Source: JBBQNR01 sp963774075 (GTDB lineage: Bacteria > Actinomycetota > Thermoleophilia > Solirubrobacterales > JBBDJG01). From it: DNA of 64,000 nt. The translations under genes were made by a program, and so were the position numbers. The notes under the pieces were generated by a model. It made no database searches. It saw only the letters and a program-made list of their open reading frames with translations, and was not told the origin of the DNA. The stretch covers positions 248,001 to 312,000 of the forward strand of contig CAVZDP010000002.1 of NCBI GenBank assembly GCA_963774075.1, written 5' to 3'. Each line of letters starts with the position of its first letter. Positions within the stretch are counted from its first letter, which is position 1. Below are positions 9,283 to 16,550 of the stretch, piece after piece.

Positions 9283-9870
9283 CTATCCCCTGACCGCTGT
9301 CCGCAGCGCAGCGGCGATCAGCTCTTCGGGCTCGCTCTCGTCGTGCTCGCCGAGGGCCTCGAGCATCGCCTCCGCCTCGGCGAGCTCGTAACCGAGCCCG
9401 AGCAGGCCTTCGCGCGCAAGCGCCCGGCCGTCGCTCGAGCCGTTCGTCGTGCCGGCCCCGGCGAGCTCCGCGGACATGTGCTCGCGCAGTTCGACGATGA
9501 TCCGCTCCGCGGTCTTCTTCCCGACGCCGGGCACGATCTGGAAGCGCTTCGCGTCGCCGGCCGCGATCGCCCGGCCAACGTCGCGGGGGGTCGAGCCGGA
9601 CAGCACCGCGAGCGCCATCTTCGGGCCCACGCCCGCAACGGACACCAGCTTCAGGAACAGCTCCCGTTCCTCCTCGCTCGCGAACCCGTACAGATTGAGG
9701 GCGTCGTCGCGCGGGACCAGGTGAGAGAGGAGCCTGACATCGGAGCCCACCGGGGGCACGCCCCCGAGCGTCTGCGCCGAGACGTTGAGCCTGTAGCCGA
9801 CGCCCCCGCACTCGACCACGACGTGGTCGGGACCGCGGGCGTCCACCCTGCCTGTGACGGACGCGATCAT
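9283..9870 (-). CDS. ruvA: Holliday junction DNA-binding protein RuvA
   Basis: Tetrameric junction-binding partner of RuvB. The 195-residue product has the usual three parts: an OB-fold N-domain (MIASVTGRV, VECGGVGYRLNVS), two helix-hairpin-helix motifs (LVSVAGVGPKMALAVLSG and FQIVPGVGKKTAERIIVEL), and a C-terminal three-helix domain (LLGLGYELAEAEAMLEAL). The ATG overlaps the ruvC stop by 4 nt (ATGA), and the stop is 2 nt before ruvB. Confidence 0.97.
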   Translation of the reverse strand: MIASVTGRVDARGPDHVVVECGGVGYRLNVSAQTLGGVPPVGSDVRLLSHLVPRDDALNLYGFASEEERELFLKLVSVAGVGPKMALAVLSGSTPRDVGRAIAAGDAKRFQIVPGVGKKTAERIIVELREHMSAELAGAGTTNGSSDGRALAREGLLGLGYELAEAEAMLEALGEHDESEPEELIAAALRTAVRG

Positions 9871-10412
9871 CCCGTCGGGATTCTGCGGCGCGGGGCGGAC
9901 GCCTTCCGCTCGGGCGCCGCACCCGCGTGCGCCCGGCTCGCGTGACAGATCGCCACCGCGAGCGCGTCGGCCGCGTGATCCGGCTCGGGGGGGTGCTCCA
10001 ACCCGAGGAGGGCGGCCACCATCCGCTGCACCTGTTCCTTCCCGGCACCGCCAGCGCCGCAGACCGACAGCTTCACCGCCTGCGGCGTGTATGCGAAACA
10101 GGGGATGCTGCGTGCGCCGGCCGCGCCGAGCACGACGCCCCGCGCCTGCCCGACTGCGAAAGCCGTGCGAACGTTGCGCCCGAAGAAGATGTCCTCGACG
10201 GCCACGGCGTCGGGGGCGTGCTCCTCGAGCAGGGCGCTCACCTCCGCGAAGATCGCGGCGAGCCTGCGCTCGAGCGGATGGCTCGCCGCCGTCGCGATCA
10301 CCCCTCCGCAGAGGGCGCGCGCTCCCGCGGCGCTGCTCGCGATCACTCCATATCCCGTCGACGCCGTGCCGGGGTCGATGCCCAGCACCGTCAGCCCTTC
10401 GCTGCCGTTCAT
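9867..10412 (-). CDS. ruvC: Crossover junction endodeoxyribonuclease RuvC
   Basis: Holliday junction resolvase with an RNase H fold. In the 181-residue product the catalytic acids are visible as D13 (GIDPG), E73 (AVEDIFF) and the C-terminal pair H146/D149 in DHAADALA; a histidine at the third position also occurs in Thermus RuvC. The last 20 residues are basic and not conserved. The gene leads the ruvCAB operon and overlaps ruvA by 4 nt. A 362-nt gap separates it from yebC upstream. Confidence 0.96.
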   Translation of the reverse strand: MNGSEGLTVLGIDPGTASTGYGVIASSAAGARALCGGVIATAASHPLERRLAAIFAEVSALLEEHAPDAVAVEDIFFGRNVRTAFAVGQARGVVLGAAGARSIPCFAYTPQAVKLSVCGAGGAGKEQVQRMVAALLGLEHPPEPDHAADALAVAICHASRAHAGAAPERKASAPRRRIPTG

Positions 10413-10774
10413 TCGTCCTCGGACGCGATTCTGCCGCCGCTGCCGGACGGGGTCGCGTCGTAGCGCGTTCGGGCGGACATCGAAGGTTCAGTTTCCAGGC
10501 GAGCGGTAGAAGTCTTGCCCCGCGCCCGGTTTGACACCGATTGACCGTTCAGTTAGCGTTTTCGGCCACCGGCACGGACGAGTGAGGTCGAGTCATGTCC
10601 GGAGCGCCGCGGTCAGCCGGGCCGCTAGTCGGCCATATGCCTCCCGCAACCGGCTAGATACGGTTGACCGGCATGCCTGTGGGTGTGCACCCGTCGGCAG
10701 CTTCGAGGCTCGCCTCGCTCGTCACGGCCGGGGTCTGCGACTTCGTCGCAGTCGCACGCCCAGGGCGACGAATG
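10413..10774. other. Intergenic region between yebC and ruvC with a hairpin
   Basis: No convincing gene. Near the yebC end there is a perfect hairpin, CTGCGAC-TTC-GTCGCAG at about 10737-10753, which could terminate the yebC transcript although no T-run follows. On the plus strand a TTGACA box near 10531 is followed 17 nt later by TAGCGT, promoter-like, but no plus-strand gene lies downstream before 11682. The ruvC promoter should lie in the low-coordinate end. Confidence 0.4.
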
Positions 10775-11527
10775 TCAGACGGCGGCGGCCTCCTCCAGCA
10801 CCTCGGCGCCGATGTCGAAGTTGGCGTGGACCTGGTCGACGTCGTCCTGGTCGTCGAGCGCGTCGATGAGCCGGAGGAGCTTGCGCGCATCCGCAGCTCC
10901 AACCTCGACGCTCGTCTTCGGCAGCATCGACTGCTCGGTGGACTGGACCTCCACCCCGGTCTCCTCCAGCGCCTCCCGCACCGCTCGCAGGTCCGCCGGC
11001 TCGCATACCACGCGTAGCGAGTCGCCGTCGGCCGCGACGTCCTCCGCGCCGGCGTCGATTGCGGCGATCAGGTCCTCCTCCGAGTAGCGACCGCCGTCGA
11101 CCAGCAGGACGCCCTTCTTCTCGAACATCCAGGCCACCGAGCCCGGCTCGCCGAGGCTCGCGTCGGCGCGCGAGAAGATGTGGCGCACCTCGGCGGCGGT
11201 GCGGTTGCGGTTGTCCGTCAGGCATTCGACCAGGATCGCGACTCCGCCCGGGCCGTAGCCCTCGTAGGTCACGGCCTCGATCGCCGCGGCGTCGCCCCCC
11301 TCCCCGGCTCCCCGCGCAACCGCGCGTTCGATGTTCTCCTTGGGCATCCGCAGGCTCTTGGCCTTCTCGATGGCATTCGCCAGCGCGGCGTTGCCGTCGG
11401 GGTCGCCGCCGCCGTCGCGGGCCGCGACGGTGATCGCGCGTCCCAGCTTCGTGAAGAGCTGCCCGCGGCGCGCGTCGACGGCCCCTTTCTTGCGCTTGAT
11501 CTGAGCCCACTTGGAGTGTCCGGCCAT
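10775..11527 (-). CDS. yebC: YebC/PmpR family protein
   Basis: A 250-residue member of the YebC family, described in other bacteria both as a DNA-binding regulator and as a factor that relieves ribosome stalling. The signature N-terminus MAGHSKWAQIKRKKGAVDA is intact. It is followed by the middle domain (NRTAAEVRHIFSRADASLGEPGSVAWMFEKKG) and the C-terminal domain (STEQSMLPKTSVEV). ATG start. It lies upstream of ruvCAB, an arrangement common in bacteria. Confidence 0.96.
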   Translation of the reverse strand: MAGHSKWAQIKRKKGAVDARRGQLFTKLGRAITVAARDGGGDPDGNAALANAIEKAKSLRMPKENIERAVARGAGEGGDAAAIEAVTYEGYGPGGVAILVECLTDNRNRTAAEVRHIFSRADASLGEPGSVAWMFEKKGVLLVDGGRYSEEDLIAAIDAGAEDVAADGDSLRVVCEPADLRAVREALEETGVEVQSTEQSMLPKTSVEVGAADARKLLRLIDALDDQDDVDQVHANFDIGAEVLEEAAAV

Positions 11528-11544
11528 AGGCGCGTGATTCTAGG

Positions 11545-11646
11545 GTCCGCCGCAGGCGGCTAGATGTCCTGGAAGGAGCGGCGTAGGCGCCGAAGGCGCC
11601 GCAGCCGATCCACAGGACTTTAGGTGTCCGCCGAAGGCGGCTAGAT
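11545..11646. repeat. Palindromic repeat element between yebC and an aldehyde dehydrogenase gene
   Basis: Two near-identical 21-nt copies of GTCCGCCGnAGGCGGCTAGA (11545-11565 and 11626-11646, one mismatch) flank a nested hairpin. In the hairpin GTCCTG at 11566-11571 pairs with CAGGAC at 11613-11618, and GGCGCC-GAA-GGCGCC at 11586-11600 forms the core. Each 21-nt copy is itself a hairpin (GCCGnAGGC core). It looks like a REP-type intergenic element. No other full copy was noticed in the window. Confidence 0.65.
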
Positions 11647-11681
11647 ATTCGCCCAGACCGCCGGCAGGCATACTGATCGCC

Positions 11682-13151
11682 ATGAGCGACTTCGAGACGA
11701 GGCTCCTGATCGGCGGCGAGCAGGTGACGGGCGCGGGGCCCGGGCTGATCGTGGAGAACCCCACCAGCGAGGAAACGCTGACGACGGTCCCGCTTCCCTC
11801 GGCGGAGCAGATCGACACAGCGATCGCGTCGGCGAACGAGGCCGCGCGCGAGTGGGCCCGCACGCCGGCGATGGAGCGCGGAGAGATGCTGCACGAGGTC
11901 GCGCGGCGCCTGCGAGAGAGATCCGACGAGCTCGCGCGAACGATGACCCTCGAGGGTGGCAAGCCATTGGTCGAGAACACCGACGAGGTCGGCTGGACGG
12001 CGGCGGCGTTCGACCACTACGCCGAGATCGGTCGCGCGTTCGCGGGCCGAGTGATCCCGCCCGTGGAATCGACGCAGCTGGCGCTCGTCCTCAAGGAGCC
12101 GATCGGCGTCGTGGGCTGCATCGTCCCCTGGAACTATCCGCTGCTGCTGCTCACGTGGAAGCTGGCTCCCGCGCTGGCGGCCGGCAACACGGTCGTCTGC
12201 AAGCCGTCGGAGCTGACGCCCCTCTCGACGCTGATGCTCGCTCCCTGCGTGGAGCACCTGCCGCCGGGGGTCGTGAACGTGCTCGCGGGCGCCGGGGACG
12301 TGGGCGAGGCGATCGTGCGCGACGAGCGCGTCGGCTGCGTGGCCTTCACCGGTTCGGTCGAGACCGGAAAGCGCGTCGCCTCTATCTGCGCCGAGCGGGT
12401 GGCGCGCGTGAACCTCGAGATGGGAGGCAAGGATCCCTTCATCGTGTGCGCGGACGTCGCGGGGAGCATCGACGTCGCAGCCAGGGGCGGCGCCTGGGCC
12501 GCGTACCTCAACGCCGGTCAGGTCTGCACGTCAGCGGAGCGCTTCTACGTGATGCGCGACGTCTACGACGACTACATGCGCGAGCTCGTCTCCTACACCG
12601 AGTCGCTGGTCGTGGGCGACCCGCTCGACGCGAGGACCGACCTCGGACCGATGGTGTCGAGCGGCCAGCGCGAGCGGGTGGAGCGCCAGCTCGAGGCCGC
12701 GGTCGCCGCCGGCGCGTCGGTCGTCACGGGCGGCGGTGACGCCGGCCACGACCGGGGCCACTTCTTCGCTCCGGCGGTCGTGACGGGTGCGCCCGCCGAG
12801 ACGGACCTCCTGCGCGAGGAGACCTTCGGCCCGATCGCGCCCGTCGTCAGAGTCAACAGCCTCGACGAGGCGATCGAGCTTGCGAACGGAACGCGCTACG
12901 GGCTCGGGGCCAACGTCTACACGCGCGATCTGGAGACGGTAGTTCGCTGCATGCGCGAGATCAAGGCCGGCACCGTCTGGTTCAACGACCCGCTCACCGA
13001 CAACGACGCCGGTCCCTTCGGAGGCATGAAGCAGTCGGGGCTCGGACGCGAGCTTGGAATGGAGGGCCTCGAGGCGTTCCAGGAGACCAAGCACGTCCAC
13101 ATCGAGACCAGCCTGGCGCCCAAGGAGTGGTGGTACCCGTACGGTCAATGA
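11682..13151 (+). CDS. NAD(P)-dependent aldehyde dehydrogenase (betaine/aminoaldehyde type)
   Basis: Oxidises an aldehyde to the acid with NAD(P). The 489-residue product has the ALDH landmarks: IVPWNYPL and KPSELTPLS for cofactor binding, FTGSVETGK in the Rossmann fold, the general-base glutamate in NLEMGGKDP, the catalytic cysteine C282 in NAGQVCTS, and EETFGPIAPV near the end. Substrate cannot be read from sequence; it is nearest to the betaine-, aminobutyraldehyde- and succinate-semialdehyde-type enzymes. It lies about 12 kb from a second ALDH in the polyamine cluster. The upstream region carries a palindromic repeat, and its stop codon begins a tandem repeat. Confidence 0.92.
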   Translation: MSDFETRLLIGGEQVTGAGPGLIVENPTSEETLTTVPLPSAEQIDTAIASANEAAREWARTPAMERGEMLHEVARRLRERSDELARTMTLEGGKPLVENTDEVGWTAAAFDHYAEIGRAFAGRVIPPVESTQLALVLKEPIGVVGCIVPWNYPLLLLTWKLAPALAAGNTVVCKPSELTPLSTLMLAPCVEHLPPGVVNVLAGAGDVGEAIVRDERVGCVAFTGSVETGKRVASICAERVARVNLEMGGKDPFIVCADVAGSIDVAARGGAWAAYLNAGQVCTSAERFYVMRDVYDDYMRELVSYTESLVVGDPLDARTDLGPMVSSGQRERVERQLEAAVAAGASVVTGGGDAGHDRGHFFAPAVVTGAPAETDLLREETFGPIAPVVRVNSLDEAIELANGTRYGLGANVYTRDLETVVRCMREIKAGTVWFNDPLTDNDAGPFGGMKQSGLGRELGMEGLEAFQETKHVHIETSLAPKEWWYPYGQ

Positions 13152-13278
13152 GCCCGCCTTGAGGCATTTTCCCGGGAATATCGAGCCGGCTTCGTCCGGA
13201 CACCTAAGCCCAGTGAGCCCGCCTTGAGGCGGTCTCCCGGAATATTTCGCCGGGTTCGCCCCGGCAGCGGTAGAGCCA
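13149..13278. repeat. Two tandem 65-bp repeat units
   Basis: Units 13149-13213 and 13214-13278 both begin with the same 17 nt, TGAGCCCGCCTTGAGGC, and align along their full length (CCCGG.AATAT, then CCGG-TTCG-CCGG-like hairpins, then GCCAG or GCCCAG). The first unit starts exactly on the TGA stop of the aldehyde dehydrogenase. The second unit contains a GCCGGG/CCCGGC stem that may act as terminator. The array abuts the long palindrome that starts at 13279. Confidence 0.7.
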
Positions 13279-13440
13279 GTGGCCTGTCCCATAACGTTTG
13301 ACCGGAAATGGCGGTTTCGGATCGCCGCCATGCGGCGTCCTCGGTCGCCCGGATAGCGCTGCTATCCGGGCTCCCTGCGTCCTTGCCTGGCGTCGCCCGA
13401 ACCTCGCCATTTCCTGGCCAACGTTACGAGACAGACCCAC
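13279..13440. repeat. Long imperfect palindrome (about 80-nt arms)
   Basis: The sequence 13279-13357 is matched by the reverse complement of 13361-13440 with scattered mismatches. Shared blocks include TAACGTT, GGAAATGGCG, TTCGG and a perfect GCCCGGATAGC / GCTATCCGGGC core around a 3-nt centre at 13358-13360. An RNA from either strand would fold into one rod-like hairpin. It encodes no protein. Possible identities are a MITE-like element, a REP/BIME-type repeat or a bidirectional terminator. Confidence 0.75.
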
Positions 13441-13532
13441 TAGATGCGGGTCCGCGCGCGGCGTCCGGCGAGAACCATCACGATCCCCAGGACGCAGAAC
13501 GCGAACGAACCAACAACGACTTCCCTATCCAT
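13440..13532 (-). CDS. Possible 30-residue single-span membrane peptide
   Basis: A short reading frame encoding MDREVVVGSFAFCVLGIVMV followed by LAGRRARTRI: one hydrophobic span and a basic C-terminus. The ATG at 13532 is preceded by GGAAGGG at suitable distance; an earlier in-frame ATG at 13550 would add six residues. The stop codon touches the long palindrome at 13440. A promoter-like inverted repeat lies about 110 nt upstream. Coding status is inferred from composition, ribosome-binding site and membrane pattern only. Confidence 0.4.
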   Translation of the reverse strand: MDREVVVGSFAFCVLGIVMVLAGRRARTRI

Positions 13533-13633
13533 GCCACGAATCCCTTCCATCCGGAACCCGCCGCGGGCGGGTCCCGCGAGAGCCTCCGGAGCCGCCGGTC
13601 AGGCCGGCCCCGCTTTCCTTTCCTTCTCCGAGC

Positions 13634-13660
13634 CTAGTACCGATTGACACTTCCTGTCAA
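13634..13660 (-). promoter_or_regulatory. TTGACA-N5-TGTCAA inverted repeat, candidate operator/promoter
   Basis: A perfect 6-bp inverted repeat, TTGACA CTTCC TGTCAA, at 13644-13660. Read on the minus strand the first arm gives a consensus -35 box (TTGACA, 13660-13655), with TACTAG as a possible -10 at 13639-13634 (15-nt spacing, shorter than ideal). The symmetry suggests a repressor site overlapping a promoter for the short frame at 13440-13532. No regulator was assigned. Confidence 0.4.
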
Positions 13661-13678
13661 CGGTGATTCCGCGGGTGC

Positions 13679-14728
13679 TCAACCCCATCGGAAGCCGGTC
13701 GGCGAGGGCGCCGGCGACAACGGGCTCTCGGGCAGGCCCGGTGGGGGGTCGGCGACGTTGAAGCCGATCGGGGCGACGTCGTTGGGCGTGTCCGGATGGA
13801 AGAGCGAGGCCAGGTACTGGTTCTGCCCCCGTCCCGGGCCGAGCTCGAACTGGCCCCCGCCGTAGGCGCCGATCCTGCGCTCGCCGAGATAGTCGTAGCA
13901 GTCGACGAGAGCCCGCAGAGAGCCGAATCGCGACGGCTTCACGTTCACCATCTTCGGCGGGAAGGGGAGGCCCTCGATGTCATCGATCGAGTGGATCGGC
14001 GCGTCCCAGGTGATGCGATCCTCGTGGCCCGCCAGCACGGCCCGTGTCTCCTCGGTCAGGGCCGGGTCTTCGAGCCACGCTTCCGGGAACGCCTCCACGA
14101 CGCGCCCATAGAGGTCGGGGTCGGGCGGCTGGTCGACGACGGTGCCCTTGTAGAAGCCCTTGAAGTCCACCGAATCGACCGCCTCCGTCGCCACGAGCTC
14201 TGCGATCAGCTCGTCGGTCCAGTCACTCGTCGGGTCGAGCTTGAAGCGCAGGCTCGGATAGCGCTCGAGTCGCTTTCTGACCGGCTCGATCGTCGGCGGG
14301 TCCCCGAGCCGCAGGGAGACGACGAAGGTGACGGGCCGCGGCTCGCGCCCGAGAGCGGCGGCGAACGACCGACCGCTCTGGCGCAGGGCCAGGTCGAGCG
14401 CCGCGCTCTCGAACGCCCAGCGCCGGTAGAGCCGCGACACCTCGCGTACCGGCTCCGCGGGGAAGAGGTCGAGCCCACCCAGCAGCTCCGAGAAGCTCTC
14501 CATCGTGTGCGAGCCCCCAAGCGGCTGCACCGAGCCGGCGTCCTGAAGTGCGACGTGATCGAGGGCGTCGTAGGTGACGTCCTCCCCCACTCCCTCCTCC
14601 CCGGCGCCGCGAAGCTTGATGACGGTCGACAGGCGGGTGAAGTTGCTCGACACGTCCTGCTCGAGCGGCTCGAGCTCGTACGAGTCCACCTCGAACGGGA
14701 GCTTCGCCACGTGCTCGTACGTGCTCAT
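13679..14728 (-). CDS. Enolase-superfamily (MR/MLE-like) protein
   Basis: A 349-residue protein with the ordered residues of the muconate-lactonizing/OSBS-type enolase superfamily: a lysine in RFKLDP, metal-ligand positions in SVDFKGF (Asp), AWLEDP (Glu) and TWDAP (Asp), and the second-side lysine in VNVKPSRFGSL. These enzymes abstract a proton alpha to a carboxylate and stabilise the enolate with Mg2+. The reaction is not predictable here. I use the ATG at 14728; the frame extends upstream to 14788 but that part overlaps potC. It lies 22 nt downstream of the polyamine permease genes on the same strand and may be the last gene of that operon. Confidence 0.7.
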   Translation of the reverse strand: MSTYEHVAKLPFEVDSYELEPLEQDVSSNFTRLSTVIKLRGAGEEGVGEDVTYDALDHVALQDAGSVQPLGGSHTMESFSELLGGLDLFPAEPVREVSRLYRRWAFESAALDLALRQSGRSFAAALGREPRPVTFVVSLRLGDPPTIEPVRKRLERYPSLRFKLDPTSDWTDELIAELVATEAVDSVDFKGFYKGTVVDQPPDPDLYGRVVEAFPEAWLEDPALTEETRAVLAGHEDRITWDAPIHSIDDIEGLPFPPKMVNVKPSRFGSLRALVDCYDYLGERRIGAYGGGQFELGPGRGQNQYLASLFHPDTPNDVAPIGFNVADPPPGLPESPLSPAPSPTGFRWG

Positions 14729-14750
14729 GAAGGGCGGAAGAGTAACGGCC

Positions 14751-15650
14751 TCACTCAGCGGGGCGCACGGACGACATGCGCTCCGCACGACGCTGCTGCC
14801 AGACGGTGCCGAGCATGATCGCGAGAGTGGCGAGGAAGATCAGCGTCGCCATGATGTTCACCTGCGGCGGGATGCTCACGCGCGCGGCGCCCCAGATGTA
14901 GAGCGGGAACGTGACCGTCGAGCCGGAGTTGAAGTTGGTGATCACGAAGTCGTCGATGGACAGGGCGAAGGCGAGCAGTCCCGCCGCGAGCACGCCAGGC
15001 GCTATCAGAGGGAGCGTCACCCGGAAGAAGGTCGACACCTCGTTCGCGCCGAGGTCCTGGGCCGCCTCTTCGATGTGGCGGTCGAATCCGATCAGCCGCG
15101 ACCTCACGACGACCACCACGAAGCTGAGGCTGAACATGATGTGCGCGATCAGGATGGTCGTGAAACCGGGCTCGAACTGCTCGAACGTGGAGCTGGCGTT
15201 CAGGAACAGCGTGAGTAGCGAGGCGCCGAGCACGATCTCGGGAGTTGCGATCGGCAGGAAGACGAAGAAGTTGGTCGCGGATCGGCCGCGGAACTGGTAG
15301 CGAACCAGCGCGATCGCCATCAGCGTGCCGAGCACCGTGGCGCCGATGGTGGCGAGCGCGGCGATCTCGAGGCTCGTCTTCATCGCCTCGGTTAGACCGT
15401 CGAACTTGAACGGGTCCTCCCAGTGCCTCAGCGTGAACCCCTCCCACGTGAAGTTGAAGCGGCCGCGCGTGTCGTTGAAGGAGAACAGGATGATCACGAA
15501 AATCGGCGCCAGCAGGTAGACGAGCGCGATCGCGGCATAGAGGTTCAGGAGGTGGTCGAGCATCCAGCGGCCGGCGGCCGTCAGCCGCGGGTGAGCGAGC
15601 GGCTGAACGCGAATGTCCCCCGCATGGCTCGCTGCCGGGGGCGGGCTCAT
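14751..15650 (-). CDS. potC: Polyamine-type ABC transporter permease (PotC-like)
   Basis: A 299-residue inner-membrane permease with six hydrophobic spans and the conserved EAA loop (EEAAQDLGANEVSTFFRVTLP), which docks on the ATPase. The C-terminal permease of a spermidine/putrescine system typically carries this FVVVVVRSRL-EEAA arrangement. The ATG at 15650 overlaps the stop of the preceding permease by 4 nt (ATGA); a longer frame start at 15698 would overlap it much more. Part of the potA-potD-potB-potC order. Confidence 0.9.
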   Translation of the reverse strand: MSPPPAASHAGDIRVQPLAHPRLTAAGRWMLDHLLNLYAAIALVYLLAPIFVIILFSFNDTRGRFNFTWEGFTLRHWEDPFKFDGLTEAMKTSLEIAALATIGATVLGTLMAIALVRYQFRGRSATNFFVFLPIATPEIVLGASLLTLFLNASSTFEQFEPGFTTILIAHIMFSLSFVVVVVRSRLIGFDRHIEEAAQDLGANEVSTFFRVTLPLIAPGVLAAGLLAFALSIDDFVITNFNSGSTVTFPLYIWGAARVSIPPQVNIMATLIFLATLAIMLGTVWQQRRAERMSSVRPAE

Positions 15651-16522
15651 CTCGCGTGGGCTCCCGCAAGCGCCTCGCTCCCCGCGACCCGCACCCACGC
15701 GACCACGAGCACGAGAATGGCGAGCATGAGCATGAACGACAGGGCCGCCGCGGTCGGGTAGTCGGTCAGGACGAGGAAGCGGCTCTGGATGACGTTGCCG
15801 ATCATGTACTGGCGCGAGGTCCCGAGTAGCTGCGCGTTGACGAAGTCACCAGCCGCGGGAATGAACGTGAGCAGCGATCCGGCCACGATCCCCGGCATCG
15901 AGAGCGGCAGCGTGACACGCAGGAAGGCTCGGCGCCGGCTCGCGTAGAGGTCGTACGCCGCCTCGAGCATGCCCTTGTCCAGCCGTTCGAGGCTCGCGTA
16001 GATCGGCAGGATCATGAACGGGAGGAAGTTGTAGGTGAGGCCCGCGATCACCGCGCCCGTCGTCGCCAGCAGCCGCCCGTCATCGGCGATGACCCCGAGA
16101 AACTGCAGCACGTCCACCGCGGGGCTCGCGTCGTCGAGGATCGTTTGCCACGCGAGCGTGCGCACGAGGTAGGTCGTGAGCGAGGGCAGCACCACGAGCA
16201 GGATCAGCGCCGTCTTCCATTTCCCTCCGCGAACGGCGATCGCGTAGGCAAGCGGGTACCCGATCAGGAACGCGAGCACCGTCGCCACCCCGGCGTAATA
16301 GAACGAGCGCAGGAGCTGCTCGTCGTAGCGCGAGAGCGCGTCGGTGTAGTTCTGGAACTCCCAGCTGAAGTGGTAGCCCTCGAAGAGGCTGCCCTCCTCC
16401 AGCGAGGTCCTGCCCATGAAGTAGAGCGGCAGCAGGAAGAAGAAGCCGAGCCACAGCAGGCCCGGCGCGAGCAGCAGGTACGGCGTCGCGCCCCGTGGTA
16501 GCCGCCAGCCCCGCGAGCTCAC
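15647..16522 (-). CDS. potB: Polyamine-type ABC transporter permease (PotB-like)
   Basis: A 291-residue membrane permease. Six spans are evident, starting LLLAPGLLWLGFFFLLPLYF, with the coupling loop LEAAYDLYASRRRAFLRVTLP in the middle. It would pair with the PotC-like permease to form the channel of a spermidine/putrescine importer. It overlaps potC by 4 nt and lies 28 nt downstream of the binding-protein gene. Confidence 0.9.
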   Translation of the reverse strand: MSSRGWRLPRGATPYLLLAPGLLWLGFFFLLPLYFMGRTSLEEGSLFEGYHFSWEFQNYTDALSRYDEQLLRSFYYAGVATVLAFLIGYPLAYAIAVRGGKWKTALILLVVLPSLTTYLVRTLAWQTILDDASPAVDVLQFLGVIADDGRLLATTGAVIAGLTYNFLPFMILPIYASLERLDKGMLEAAYDLYASRRRAFLRVTLPLSMPGIVAGSLLTFIPAAGDFVNAQLLGTSRQYMIGNVIQSRFLVLTDYPTAAALSFMLMLAILVLVVAWVRVAGSEALAGAHAR

Positions 16523-16550
16523 AAGACCCCTCCCCTTGCTCCTTCCAGCG

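Noticed and set aside
10531..10560. Promoter-like TTGACA...TAGCGT on the plus strand
   Set aside because: No plus-strand gene follows for more than 1 kb and no RNA gene was recognised, so it is only mentioned within the intergenic entry.
10722..12257. 511-codon minus-strand frame
   Set aside because: It runs out of frame through yebC and antisense through the aldehyde dehydrogenase; no conserved motif.
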